Origin: Aphelocoma coerulescens
Lineage: Eukaryota > Chordata > Aves > Passeriformes > Corvidae
Direction: 5' to 3'
Length of the DNA stretch: 64,000 nucleotides
NCBI RefSeq assembly: GCF_041296385.1
Contig: NC_091014.1
Coordinates: 65,232,578 to 65,296,577, forward strand
Part shown: positions 35,601 through 48,878 of the stretch, one piece after another
Layout of the letters: each line of letters starts with the position of its first letter
How positions within the stretch are numbered: the first letter of the stretch is position 1
Notes under the pieces: model-generated
Database searches by the model: none
What the model was told of the DNA's origin: nothing
What the model saw: the letters and a program-made list of their open reading frames with translations, nothing else
Program-made: the position numbers and the translations under genes

Positions 35601-37984
35601 GAAAACAGATACAAATGGAATTTGGAAGACTACTTCCATGGGATTTTGATTGTCTAAGGAACAGCTGTCTTTATGCTTTTACTAGTAAAAGGAGCAATGG
35701 TTGGTTAAAATGGTAGCCTGGGTTTTTGGGATTTCACAAGAGTGAGAATGTCCTGAAGCAGTAAAAAGGGATCAACTATTCACCTTTTAGTAACACGGAA
35801 CAGCCAAGATGAAATAATAGTTTGGTGTGTGCAGGTTGTGCAAACAGATGGAGTTTATCAAAGGTGACAGAGTGAATGGGAGGGAGGAAGTAAAGGGATA
35901 ACTTGCATCTATATATGGGAGAGGAAGAGTGTTTACTGTATTGCAGCTTATATTAGCTATGTCTCTTATGTTCCAGAGTTTGAGCCTATGATCACTGACA
36001 TGCTGTAGAGGAGCTCCAGTTGTAGCAAAGACCTTGGCATATTGGAGTGTGTTAAATTTCCTTCCACAGAAGGGAAAACAAAAAAACTTTTTATTTTCTT
36101 TGACCAGATGAAAGGTTGTGAAACCTTTTTATGCTACGTGTAAGAGAGAGAGCTGTTTACAATTCTGAGAGCACTGTGTGTAATGTCACATTAAGTACTG
36201 CATTTATAAAATGTGCTGAGGTATTTTAGCAATTAAATTGCCTGGTAGGGAAACAAAACCCAGCTGACCATCTCCCAGACAAACACTTGGAAAACTTGAG
36301 TCAAGTGGGTGCCTTCCCAGAAAGTTGTACTTGGTTGAGGGCCCTTTTTATGAGCCACTGTAGTAGAATAATAAGTAATAATATGAGAAACACAGTTGTG
36401 CATCAATTGGCTGCAGTTAAAATGAAGATATTGGGTCGCATCAAGCCATGGGAGTTGCAAAGACACTCAGCTTCCATACATAGGAGTGTATGGAAGGGGG
36501 AATAGTCCTAACTCCCATTCCCATTACCGAGGGACGAGGAGGGGAACAAAAGTCACCACTTCAGTAAGATGCCTGACAACCCTGAATGACTGCTGAAGGC
36601 AGAAACTGTTAACCAAGGAAAGGGGCTTGGCAGAAGCAGCTTGTCACAAGTGGGGAGCTGTGTGTGCTTAGGGGGCTCTCCTGGTGGTACAGGCTCTGTG
36701 TCCCTGTCCCTGATGCAACAGAGTGAGACAGCTTCTCTGGCACGCTCGTGCTGTGCCATGAACTTCCTCCAGGACCACTGAGAACCCCCCAAAGGACAGA
36801 TGGGGCCTCATCCTGCCAGGTCACTGCCAGTTTGGAGACTCTTGAGTCTGTTCTGTGGGTAGAAGGTCTCAGTGTTTTTATGACTCCATTAGTAAAAAAA
36901 CCCCCTACTTACAGCTGAACTGATAGGTAAATTCCAAAGGATATTTCCTTGTCTGCATGAGGGCTGTTGTGTACAAATCAACCAAGATGTGAATGACCTC
37001 ACCACAGAACCTCCTTACCCTTCCTTGAAGCTGACCTTGGAATTGGGTATCTTAGATTTCCATGGATCACACCTGAGCACAGAGGAGGGCACAAGATGCA
37101 GGTGTCCCAGTATTGTCCTTTATTTCCCAATGCAGAGCTGCCTCTTTGGCTGATTAGGTAGATTTGAACCAGACTCTGGAGAAGGCAGGGGTGGTTCGCA
37201 GGCTTCAGTGTTCTACTCTCCCACAAAAATGAGAAAAACCTTTCAGGAGAAATTCCCTTTTCCCAAATTAGCCCAGTAAAAAGGGCAGACCTTAGACCAA
37301 TGGCATCAGGCTCCTTTTGTTTTTTGTATATTGGAAAAGTGTTTATTACAGACATTTCTTAAAATTTGTTTTAATTATTTTTTACAATGAACAGTTGCAT
37401 AATGTGTTCCCTGCCCTTCCCTCTTGCTGGTGCCTTATAAGGGAGGTAACCAGAATGGCAGCCAAATATCAGCCTGATGATGAAAGAATTGTTCCACTTA
37501 AAATGTCACTAATTTTTAGCCTGCTGAGTCCTGTATGAAGAGGAAAGCTTATATTAGTAGCTCCCCAGACAAAAGCATTGCTCCTCATTGTTTAAAGACA
37601 GTTGTTGTTTCTTGAAGTTAAAGATTCCTCTGTTCTGTGCTCTGCAGTGTTCACAGAGCAGGAAAGGAGAACAAATTTAATCACAAGGTAAGGATTTAGT
37701 GGGAGTACCTGTTTCTTCAAACAGTAGCAACTGGATATGTAGAATGAAGCCTGTTTAATTAAAAGTATGATTTAACAAGCTGTAAAATCTGGAACTGTAA
37801 GGGAATTTTGTGTTCTGCATACAAGGTTCTCTGTGGGACACAGTCACTCAGCAATGAGAGCCATGGTTGGTACAGCCAGGTAACAGGCAGCTGTTAAAGC
37901 ACATTCCTGTTTAGTGGAGTAATCACTGTTGGCTGTCAGACACTTTTGTAGCAAATACTCTCAGTGAGACTTAGCAAAGCAGTT
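32661..37984. other. Intron 1, proximal part, nothing recognised
   Basis: Base composition falls quickly from the CpG island to AT-rich intron by about 32,700. No repeats or exons could be named. Confidence 0.6.
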
Positions 37985-38382
37985 TGAAAGGCTGGGAGAA
38001 CTGGGATTGTTCAGTCTGGAGAAGAGAAGGATTTTAGGTTACCTCATTGTGGCCTTGCAGTGCCTGAAGGGAGCCCACAGGCGAGAGGCTCTTGGCAAGG
38101 GCCTGGAGTGACAGGACAAGGGGGAATGGCTTCACACTGACAGAGAGTGGGTTTAGATTGGATATGAGGAAGAAATTCTTGGCTGTGAGGGTGGGGAGGC
38201 CCTGGCACAGATTGCCCAGAGCAGCTGTGGCTGCCCCATCCCTGGCACTGTCCAAGGCCAGGTTGGACAGGGCTCTGAGCAAGCTGAGATAGTGGAAGGT
38301 GTCCCTGCTCTGGCAGGGGGATGGAATTGGATGCTCTTTACTGTCCCTTCCAACCCCAACCTGTCTGTGATTCCCTGAAGTA
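37985..38382 (+). mobile_element. CR1 LINE, 3' fragment, intron 1
   Basis: Begins GAAAGGCTGGGAGAACTGGG and follows the same order of blocks as the 10 kb copy (TGGCCTTGCAGTGCCTGAAG, CTGGAGTGACAGGACAAGGG), with a small deletion where GAAAGATGGAGAG is expected (GGCGAGAGG at 38081). It ends CTGTGATTCCCTGAAG. Confidence 0.95.
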
Positions 38383-41300
38383 AGGTCGCCTTGTGGTGCA
38401 GATCCTACAGTTGCGTGTTTTGGAAGGCAGTCAAGTGCATCGCAGCAAATTCCGGCTTTCAAGATAAGGTGAAAGAAAGGAATTTTATCATTTCTGGTGT
38501 CATTAACATGCATCTTTGTCACTGGATTTTATTGGTTTTGTTTGTGCTTGGTTGGTTCCACTAAAGTGATAAAGAGCTCTGGTTGAACAGGTGGGTGGCT
38601 GTTCTTTCACTGACTTGCTGTATTTCACTTGTGTAAATCAGAAGTTTTGTAGTGCCTAAAGAAAATTTCTCTCGCTAAACTAATCTGCTTGCTGATAGTT
38701 TAATTTATTTCCTTTACTTCATGAAATTAGTTATAGCATGTATCTCCATTTCCATGAATGCTGTAGAAAATACTCATATTCAGGTTTATTGGAGGGGAGA
38801 GGAGAGAAACCAACCAACCCTGATGATACTGTAAGCACAATTTCTAGTCGAGTCTTACTGTTTAGTCCTTCCCCAATCTTCACAGCCATAGGCAGAGTCT
38901 TATGAAGTAGTGACTAAGGGCAAAGAATCAAGGTTTATTAAAACATGAGTTTTTCACGAATACAACTCTTAAATCTCCTGTGAGCAAAGATATAAATGAC
39001 CACTTTATGTTAAAGTGTGTTAGATGGTTTCTCTTATGGTTAATTGTTGTATGGCACCTCCTGCTCTGTGTTTATCTTTTCAGGGAGTTCAATTTAACAG
39101 AGAAGGAGAGATCATATAAAGTCTGTATCACTTGAGCCTCTGAGCCCACTTGTAGTCTGGATATGGTGACCTCACTGCACAATTGCCTAAGTAGCAATTA
39201 GAAACTTTCCTGTGAGGTTTTTTTTTCCTTCTTTAAAGAAAAAAAAAAAAAAAACAACCAAACAAAAATTCACAACAATTATGTTAAGAACACCTGGAAT
39301 AATCTCCTGTAAATTGCTTATTCTTTGTGAAATCAAAGTGAAGTTGGATGAAATGACAATAAGCAACAGAGGTTGAGGCTGTGGTTCCCAAGTCCAGTGA
39401 ATCCCAGACTGCTGTGTAGGCACAACACACTCTCAGCCCATCATCCACCTCCTAGCCCTCTGGACCACAGGTTGGAAATCACTAAGTTTTGATGAGCTGT
39501 GGTAGTAGGAACAAGCATCTTCAGAAATAGTTGCAGGTAAGAGATTGAATTGCAGGAAGATTTTGAGGAGATCTGGAAAAACAATACCAGTTGTTTGGAA
39601 GATGAAGGGAATAGAGAAGGGGATTCTTCTGCCTGTTAAATCTTTTCCCTCTCTTTTCTCCCTGTCCTCTTTTTTTTTTTTTCCCATGAGGCAGTTGTAA
39701 AGGGAAAAGAACAAAGTGGAATGCTTTAAATTTTCAAGCTTTGCTGGCAAATCTTCAGAGAAACTGGAAAATTTTTTACCTTTCTTACATTTCACCAGTT
39801 CTTGACTGCTCTAGTTCTCAGTAATTACAATGTTTACAGGCAACATTCATCCATTCCTTCAACAGGAAGGAACACACTGAAGTCATGGTGAGCCCCAGGT
39901 GCAAAGGTGTCTCCAATATTTGAGGCCATGTAGCTTTGGGAGTGTTACAGGAGAATAAATCTTCAGGATGAATCCTTGGATTCCAGCTGTGCTGGTGAGG
40001 CAGTCATATATAGAAGGATGGAGGTGTCCAGGTGAGGATTAGAATGAGTTTACCAGCTAATCAGTTTGAGCAGGTAAATCCTGGCACTTCCAAAGGGTTG
40101 GTTATATCTGGGATGTAATTTAGATGCAAGTGAACTTGTATAAAAGTTTCTTGTGACAGGAATGATGATGTCTTCCTGGCCTTGCTCTGGGCTTTGTCAT
40201 GATGAGGAGTGTGAAATGAATGCCACACTGATATGATCAATGCAGAGAATTTCAGGCCATGGATGGGCTGTGGGCTTGACCAATATGTGGATATTTAAGT
40301 TAATTTAGTGTATTTCAGCTCTAATCCCAACTCCTTCAGTGGGGATCAGTGATGCTGATGCTGCTGTAGGGTGACCTAAAGGAACTTTCCATTTGGTTTT
40401 TCAGGAGGCATCTGAGTCCAACCTGCCCTGTCCCCTGCTCCCAGTTCAGGCTGAAAGCATAGTCTTTGACAGCTGGGGTTCATTCATAACTCCAGAGTCT
40501 CAGGCTCACACTTGGATACCTTTAAGCCCCATTTAATCCCAGAGGGCACCTGATTGATGTGAACTGTTTGCTTTTGCTCACAGACACATAAGCCACTTTT
40601 GTAGTGACACATGAGAAAAAAAAGAATAAATCCCTTTCAGAGTTCAGGAGAAAGAGATGAACATTGTATCACCAAAATCAGGGACGAGGGAATTCCTCAT
40701 GTCTGAATACACTGACCTACAGCACTGACTGGAGCTGCTGCTCACAGCTTGTGCTGCAGCCTGGCTGCTGACAGAATAACTTTGCTGAGCACCTCTGCTG
40801 CAAAGAGCTTCCTTGGAGCCTGCCAAAAATACTGCTGCCTTCACCTTTGGTCCTCAGTAAGATGCAAAACTCTGGCCTTTGTGAGGGTACAATGAAGAAA
40901 TACGCTTGCCCTTTTTATGTTTAAATAAGCAAAACAACATTCTGCTCTCTAAAAAAATTCTTTACAGTCAAAAGGAACGTTTGGGGAACAGCCAATGGAT
41001 ACACATACTCTTTTAATGTGTACTTTGGATCACTGCATTTGAAAGGATTGAAATCATAGTGGAAAGTTAAAAAAGAAAAAGGAAGTAATTATGAAGTAAA
41101 ATTACTATAATAAAGATAAGTAGTTTTAGCTAATTTTCTCTCTTTTTTTGTTAAACAAGCAGCAACATTAGAAAGCCAGTTTCAGTTTTGTTTATGGTTC
41201 AGTCCATAAACCAGAGTTTCAGGTGTTGCCCCCCAGGCATGGGATGGAGCTTGTGCTGCTTAGGGAGCAAGGGCTGCAAGAGAAGAATTATAATGACAAT

Positions 41301-44300
41301 TTTGTTTATACTGTTTTGCTTAAAAAAAAAAAAAATCCAAGAAACTGAAAGCTGTTAGTGTTATTTGCATTTTTTCCTTGTAGAAGCTAATTTTTGAAAT
41401 TAGTCCTGACAGTGTCTTTCTTATTTCTCTATGGCTGTAATTTTCTCAGTCTGAAAACCAGAGCATAAATGTATTTTCTTGGTTCCTTTTGCTGAAGTGC
41501 TCTGCATCAGTCGTGTCATCTTTAAAGATGTACAGACTGCAAGGATAAAAGCTTCTGTATCCTTACTTAGGACACGAGGGAGAGTGAATCTGCATCTGCC
41601 TGTGTGCAGTTGCAGAATGCAGTTGCAGGATGAGATTTTCTTATGTCAGTGTGGAATCCAAGTGCTTTCCCTCCCTCGTGTGCCAAGGCAAGGCTGAGTT
41701 TTGCCACAAAGACTGGTTAATTAAGGGCCACCCACCCCCCTTCTCCTTGAATCCTAAAGTAAATCCTCCTCAGATATTGCAGGCTAGTAAACCCCAGTAA
41801 GTGCAATGCAGATCAAGCTCCATATTTGTCTTGGATGGAAGGCCAGACTCCTGTCTGGAACATCTGAATTGGTGCTTTGGGTGCAACTTCCTTCTATTCA
41901 GGGGTGAGGATGATCTTGTCAACAAAGCACCTGTTTTACAAGATGAAGTCACTGACACAAGTGGGCTGCCAGTATTTATGTACATCTAGGCAGGGAAACT
42001 GGGGCTTTTTGTCTTGTGCTATAGCAAGCATATGCATTTGCTTTTCCCTCCAGTTTTCCCTTCCTTGGATAGATCAGGAATGTAGTTTGTGCTTGACCCT
42101 GACTGTAGGGTCTTTAATGAAATAAAATTTAGCTAAGGAAGCTTTACTGAATGCATTCCAGTGGCTTTCCAGATTAATGGCATTGACTAATGTGGGAATA
42201 AAATAAACACCTAAGATTTCTTGTAATTCTTGATTTCTTTTGGTACCTCAGTCAATGCTAATTCTAACCAAGAAGCCTTTTTGTTTGATAAATCTACTAC
42301 CCATATTGAATTTGGCGGTATAATTCTCATCAGCTTTGAGGGAGAGGGGACTGACAAAGGATAATGCTCCCTCTGTTGTGGATACTTAGGACATTTTTTG
42401 AAGTGCTAGGCAGATAAGAGTGTACCGAGATGTTTTTCACGAGTGCTTTTTCAATATTGAAACATGTGGTACTCTTTGAGGTACTGACCACATTTGACCC
42501 TGTGTACTTCACAGGCATCATTCAATCAGTTTAGCAGCTGTTTACAAAGCACCAGAATTCAGAAGGCTTTCATCTCTGAATGAAACACATTCTTTTTGCT
42601 CAACTTGGCATCTCTGGATTTACTGAGCAGCACCAATCCCCTAATATTCAGTGTGATTAGATTCAGTTACCTTGTGCCATCCCAATGCAAAAAGTTCTAG
42701 TTAATTAATGGAATCGACTGATGCTTTCAAAGCTGTTGCTCTGAATTGTGTTTGTGACACATCCAGCTAAAATTACTTGTTTTCTTAAAGCAGAGTCTAA
42801 AATATTCTTACTTAGTTTTCTAAATTTGTATCTCTTGCTTCATGCTCTTTTACTGGCAAGATAGAAGGCAAATACAGCTAATGATTGATTTCTTTGAAAT
42901 GAAGTGGTTGGTTCAAGGTGAACCTCTGTTTCTGTGTTAAATTTTCTTAAAGGAAAAATGCTTGAGAGCTCTGAAACTTTTGTTGTCTCCAGAAAGAAAT
43001 GCAGGTAGAATGTGGGGTGGGAATATTCCTGCTCTCCTTTTGCACGGTTCTAGCATGTTGGAAGCCAGCAGGTTTTGGGCTTTACTACTGGTAAAGTGTT
43101 GGGTTTCAGGTCTTACATAAAGGAATACTGAGATTAGTTCATATTTTGTAAAAATGAGCTGGGATGCTTTCATCAAAGATGCTGGATAAAAGCAATTTGT
43201 GTTTTGAAGGAGTGTACTATTTTGAGGGAGGATAATTCTTTTTCCCTACCTTATTCAGTCCTTGGCTTTTAGAGTGGTATCAACAGAGGAAGTGACTCTT
43301 ACAGATGCTTTTGTGATGTGGCTCCTAATTTGCTGAGAGCTGGACTGAGATCCCTTGACTCATTTCATGTAAGCCACCAAAGAGCTGTTTCCAGTTACTG
43401 CCTGGACCAGGTCTTGGAGCTGAAAGATGCCACCTCTGCCTGCCAGCCGTGCCTCACAAGAATCATAACAACTCGCATTTCAAATATTTCAACATGATAA
43501 TTCAGCCTTTGAAGTTTTGGCACCTATTTGGCAAGGGATGTCTCCAAAGAGGTATTTTTAGCAAACACTATATATAGAGCCTCAGATCTTCATCTTCTTT
43601 CTTTATGTGGAGAATATTTTTACAGTCTGTGAGGTGCCCAGAGTTAAAGGCTGTAAAAATTACAAGATGCTCAAGCCACAGTTGGATTCAAATTGTCTTA
43701 AATTTGGTGGGAGCTGTGCCTATCCACATTACAGACAGTAGCCTGGCCCTCCTCTGCTAGAGAGTCCAGTGCCCTGTGGTGCAGATGAGGATGAGGGGAG
43801 GAGGGATGACACCCATTTTGTTTGCTTCATTTGGCTTTTGGAACATAATTTAACTGAAAGTGAAATCTGTTTGCTGTAGGATGGGTCTCTAAAAGTGCTT
43901 GAGAAACCTGTTACAACAGGCACGGCCAACAGCTAGAGGCTTTGGAAATTATGAGGAGAAGCAAACTGCTAAATCCAAAGACTCATTCCAGATATCGTCG
44001 TCACAATGAGAGCTGGCATTGTGTCAGATACCAGGCAGGATTTATCTACCTGCCCTTGGGTGCTTACAAGTTGCACATCCAAGGCAGTTTGACATCTTAA
44101 CCATCCTGTGTAGTCAGTGGAGTTGGAAAAGCACCAGGAGGAGATGTTTGATTCTGCCTCCTGCAAGGGTGACTACAGATGGAGAAAAATATGGGGGTAG
44201 GGAAGGCCTGGGTGGATTTGCAGTAGTGCTGCCTTGAATGAACACCCTGATACTGCTCTGTGACTTTTGAGTGGCTCCCTGTGGCTGATAAAATGTCAAC

Positions 44301-44989
44301 AATAACAGGATCTAGCAGGTTCACTTTTGTCAAATATCCCTGCAGGTGCATGCAAGAACTTGTGATTTCACAGACTCCTTTTGTTTTGCCAGCAGTGTGG
44401 TCAGGATCTGTTTGTTTTTCTCCAGAAGAGCATGAAGAATGTGCTCCCTCAACAGCAGCTGCGAGAGCCCCAGGGCTCCTGTGATCCTCTGCAGTTGCAC
44501 CTCTGAAAAATCCCCGGGCTCAGGTCAACTGAGCTTTTTTGTCTGTTTCCTGCTGTAATTCTAGATTTTCCCATAGTTCATTGTAGCATTTAGTGTTAAA
44601 AATAGGATTCCATAAAGCATTTTTATGTTCCTGAAGTGCACACACTTTATTTTTCAAACGTGTGTCTGTGTGAAGCCTTGCCAGAGGAGCAGCGTGTCTT
44701 TGCCCAGTGCTGGCCTGATCTGACTGTAATACTAAACTCAAGGTGAGAGTCAGGACTAATGCACTGATTCTGTGTCTCAGCTCTTCCTTCAGGTTTTTGG
44801 CAGCTCCTGCAAGTTACTCTTTGTGCCTCAGATGCTGGTATGGTGCTGCATAGTTAACTTTTTATTTAATTTATTTTTTGGTGGCTCTGATTAATTTTGT
44901 TTTGCCTCGCTTTCTGCATTTCTGAAATCAGACTGAAGTTGTCTGCATTTTTTGAGAACTGTATGTGGAACGTGCTGTGTCAGCCTGTG
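38383..44989. other. Intron 1, nothing recognised beyond simple A/T runs
   Basis: Contains poly(A) and poly(T) runs near 39.2, 39.7 and 41.3 kb. No CR1 copy or exon was recognised. Confidence 0.6.
39239..39255 (+). repeat. Poly(A) tract after a T-rich run
   Basis: GTTTTTTTTTCC and then about 17 A within 40 bp, a possible foldback. Confidence 0.7.
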
Positions 44990-45132
44990 GGGCTCACCAT
45001 CCCTGGAAGTGTTCAAGAAATGATTTTATGTGGCACTTAATACTGTGATTGAGTTGACGTGGTGGTGTTTGGTCAAGGACTGGACTTGATCTTGCAGGCC
45101 TTTTCCAACCATAATGACTCTAGGATTCTCTG
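44990..45132 (+). mobile_element. CR1 LINE, short 3' fragment of another subfamily, intron 1
   Basis: CACCATCCCTGGAAGTGTTC, then the GTGGCACTTAATACTGTGAT and GTTGACGTGGTGGTGTTTGG blocks, GACTGGACTTGATCTTGCAG, and GCCTTTTCCAACCATAATGA ending near GATTCTCT. These match the 3' end of the CR1 subfamilies carrying the 'GTTGACAAGGTGGTG' signature rather than the subfamily of the other intronic copies. Confidence 0.85.
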
Positions 45133-45699
45133 TTGCCTTGGATGTATTTCTGCTAATAAATGGAAGGGGTCTGTTCCCTACAGGCTGCTCTGGATACTTG
45201 TTACAAGTCAGGGATCTTCCCTTGCTCATACACCTTCAAGATCCTGCCAGGACTGAGCCTGGGTTTACTTCATTTCCTTCTCAGTCCAGGTGATAAAGTT
45301 GCCGACTTGCATTATCAAGATCATGTGTTTTATGTTTCAGTTTTGCAAAGTACCTCCAGATATGGTTGGAAAATATTTTAAAGGGGCAGAACATAATTTG
45401 CTTGAAGGCTGAGAGGAAAGTACATGACACAGGGAGTCAGAATAAAGCCTGCAGCTCCAGTTCATTGGAAGATGGAGATCCTTTCTGGCATTATTAACAT
45501 GAGGGATAACCCAGAGGAGAGGAAAGAAGCTTGAGGCTTGCTAGCAACCCCAGGAGACCTTTGCAGCTTTGGGCATGCTGGGAAGAGGGAGGGCACACCT
45601 TCCCTCCTGGAGGCTGCCAGCAGAGCAGCTTCCCTGTGCTTTCAGGATTTGCTGAAATTTCCATAATTTATTTTGCAAAATTTTACTCAAGGGGATGCA

Positions 45700-45718
45700 A
45701 AAAAAAAAAAAAAAAAAA
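45700..45718 (+). repeat. Poly(A) tract
   Basis: An uninterrupted run of about 19 A in intron 1, preceded by GGGGATGC. No retroposed body is recognisable upstream. Confidence 0.85.
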
Positions 45719-48514
45719 GAGGTAGACTAGCCTCCAGATCTTGCTTCCAACCCTGAGTTACCATCTTAGATCTGGGGAGAGTAATGAAATTTTTATCATG
45801 GATCTAGGCAAGGGAGGTAGGGCTCAGTATCAATGGAGCATAATCTGTGGAGTAAAAAGTGCTAGTTTTTCCCAGACCTTTTCTGACTGCCAGGGGTATT
45901 TCTAAAATAAGGGATTTCACTTGATTTTCATTTTGTAAATGAGTGCAAGTTAAAATATAGTTTAAGGCTCAATTGAAGCAGTAATTAGTCATCTGAGGAA
46001 TCACAGATGTAAATGGTTTTGATTCTGTGCTAATACTACATTATTAGACTACTTTCTCTTTATTTTTTGGTGCTCCTTATGTTTTCAGAAGTGAATAGAG
46101 CAGAGCAGCTGCTTCCTTGTGATTTGTGAAATTGGGACACATTCTCTCTTACCCTGTGCTATATCAGTGTGACAAACCACATTCCTGATACTGCTTGTGG
46201 CTCTGCTGGGAAACTGTGAAACTTCCCAAAGGTTGCCTGTTTATCAGTGCTTTAAAAGGCAGCTGATTAATGTTATTTGCATATGAGCAACAGAATATGT
46301 AAACATTGACTGGGGAGTCATTGGAGGAATGCTCTCAGCTGGACTCACAAGAGCAGCATTTCTCCAAGGCTGCTGTAGCTCAGCTTGTAAATGTTATCAC
46401 CAAATTTGGCCTCCTGCAGAGTATTGATATTCAGTGGTCCTTTCTGTTGCTCTTTCCCATATATTTTTCTCCCTGTTTCTGAATTCACAGTGAGATTTCA
46501 GCCCTGTCCTTGGAGCAGCGCAAAACCATCTCGGGTGCTTCTCTTACCACACACCCTTCCAAACCCACAATATACAAATCCATGCCTGGCTGCAGCCCTC
46601 ACATGGGCTCACACAAGTGTACTTGGAAAGGAGGGCCCACAGGTCTTGTATGTTTTGGGTTAAATAATAAATTTTTGGGATTAATTAATAACTTCTTAAG
46701 TATTAAGACCCTAGTCCTTTGTGCCTGTGAACTCCTTGTGCCTCCTAACATGACCTGCTGGCTACAGGAATGATGTTTGCTTCCTTGTAGGATAACTGAG
46801 GCACACCCTAAGTACATGTTTTCTTTTTTTTTTCTGTATGGCTTGTTTTTGCACATAGGAAATAAAATAGAATCCAGATCGTCTTTTACTTAATGCAGTT
46901 TCCTGTGTTGTAGCCACAAGAGCATCCTTCCTCTGTACTTACATCATCTGCAATTAGAAACAGAAAGCTCAAAATATTCACAACTTCAATGCTTGCATCA
47001 TTGGCAAGTGACAGGAATTTAATGTGGTTTTATTTTGCAGGATTTGTCCACTTCCAAGTCACCATTAGAGGTTGTGTTGGGGAACCTGAACTGGGAACTC
47101 TTCTGGGAGTTCTCAAGCTGAGAGAGTGCTTGAGTAGATTGAGAGGAGATGCATTATGGAATGAGTGAGAAATTAGGATGGGCCTTTAAGTGGATGTTCC
47201 TGGTGTGTTCCCGTAGATCAGGTATCGGGCATTGCTTTAAGTCTTTGAGTGACCATAAAACTGTTCAGATTCAAGTGCAGGTTGTGTCTGTGTCTTCTGC
47301 AGAGTGACTGGGCTTCTGCTGCAGCTCAGCACTGCTGTTTGAGCTTGCTGTCCGTGCTGGGCTTTTCCCAGCGTGCAGGAGCCAAGCAGTGCCCCAGGAG
47401 GAGAATTGGGAGAGCTCACGAGGCAAGCAGGAGCAGGACAGGGTACAAACCCTTCCTAGACTTCGTAAGTATGACTGGGGTGATCCATGGAGAGTGCAGC
47501 ACATGGATGGGTGCTCAGCTGTTCGTCATGATTAGCCTCACCTCGACCATTTCCGTCAGAATCAAATGGATTGTGTTCTGTACTGTTGCAGCCTGAAGTA
47601 AAAGGAATGTCAGAAAGTAGTTACAGCCTGTGTTTTGAGAGCTTTGCACAGCTCTCCTCTCCACCAGCCCATTTCCAAGCAGAGCCAGCAAAAGTGGGGG
47701 CAAGAGGGATGTGACTCATTGGTGAGAGTCAATGTTTGCGTAGCAGTTGTCGCCGTGGGGCTCTGGGGTTTCTGTTGCACCCAATTTGACATAAATGGCT
47801 TCTGTCAAAAGGGGCAGCCCTGTCCTCTCACTGCCACAAGTGTATCCAAACTTTACTGGGATGTAGTCCAAGTCTGGCTGCCTGCAAAAGGGACAGTGCT
47901 GTTCTCCCCCTTGTCCTCTGTGCCCGTCCCTATTTAATTGCTCCTCTTTCACTGAATTTGTCGGATTGGAGGATGGGACAAACCAATTTGCTAATCTTAT
48001 GGAAGGGTGGTCTCCTTTTCACAAGAGCATGGCCTGGTTTTTAGGCTTTTAAGTTCCCCTAACTGGCCTGTGGCTGCATTATTAGGAAAACTGTAGGAGT
48101 GTGTGGCTGGGACTTGAGGGATCAGCCCAGTGGAGAGGAAGGGACTTGTCTTTCTAAGAACCAGTTGTAGACCTGTACTGACAAGTCCTTGAAGCAGGAC
48201 TTGGCAGCAATGTCTGTCCTTTCTGTGTAAGGGCCTTGAGCATTGGGCCCATCCCCATAAGGAAATGTTAATGTTAAATAATATTTCAAAAGTGGAAATG
48301 ATCTCATTCTTCCTACGGCTTATTTGGGTTTTTCTCTGGTTACTATTTATGGGAAATAGCTGCTTGTATCCAACTTGTCAAGCAATTCAGATCGCTGCCT
48401 GAAAGACTTCTTTATTTGCCATGCCACCAGTCTCCGTCTTGACCCATTGTTTGTACAAAACTGGTATTTCCGTTCAGATTTCCTGCAGGTAGCTCCACTT
48501 GTATTTATCTGCAC

Positions 48515-48585
48515 TTGACAGATAAAGAAATGGAGGGACAATGATGCTTGGTCACCTTACAGGGCAGTAGAGACTTTCACCTTGA
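48515..48585 (+). mobile_element. Possible MIR-like relic, intron 1
   Basis: GACAGATAAAGAAATGGAGG followed by GACAATGATGCTTGGTCACC and TTACAGGGCAGTAGAGAC resembles the MIR core ('ACAGATGAGGAAACTGAGGC...AAGGTCAC...GGCAG'). Short and diverged. Confidence 0.3.
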
Positions 48586-48861
48586 AAAGGAACAGTGAGA
48601 GCCATTCTGTAGGAACACAAGTGTTTCTTCTCCTTTGTTTAAGGTGGCCCCTGTTCCATGAAGAGTCCTTCTTTTATTAATGAGTCCTGCTCCTTTTCTC
48701 GGTCAAGAGAGTGCTTAGCCCTCAGGACATGTTCCAAGGCTTTCTCTTCTGAAGGCTTCCTTGGTGGGAAAAGTTTGCTCTTAGAGAATTTGTCATCTTT
48801 TTCTGTTACTCTTGCCATAACCTATTTCATCTGGAAAGCAGAGGAAACTGGGCTCTTTAAG

Positions 48862-48878
48862 ATTTATTTATTTATTTT
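48862..48878 (+). repeat. (ATTT)n microsatellite
   Basis: Three to four ATTT units in intron 1. Confidence 0.65.
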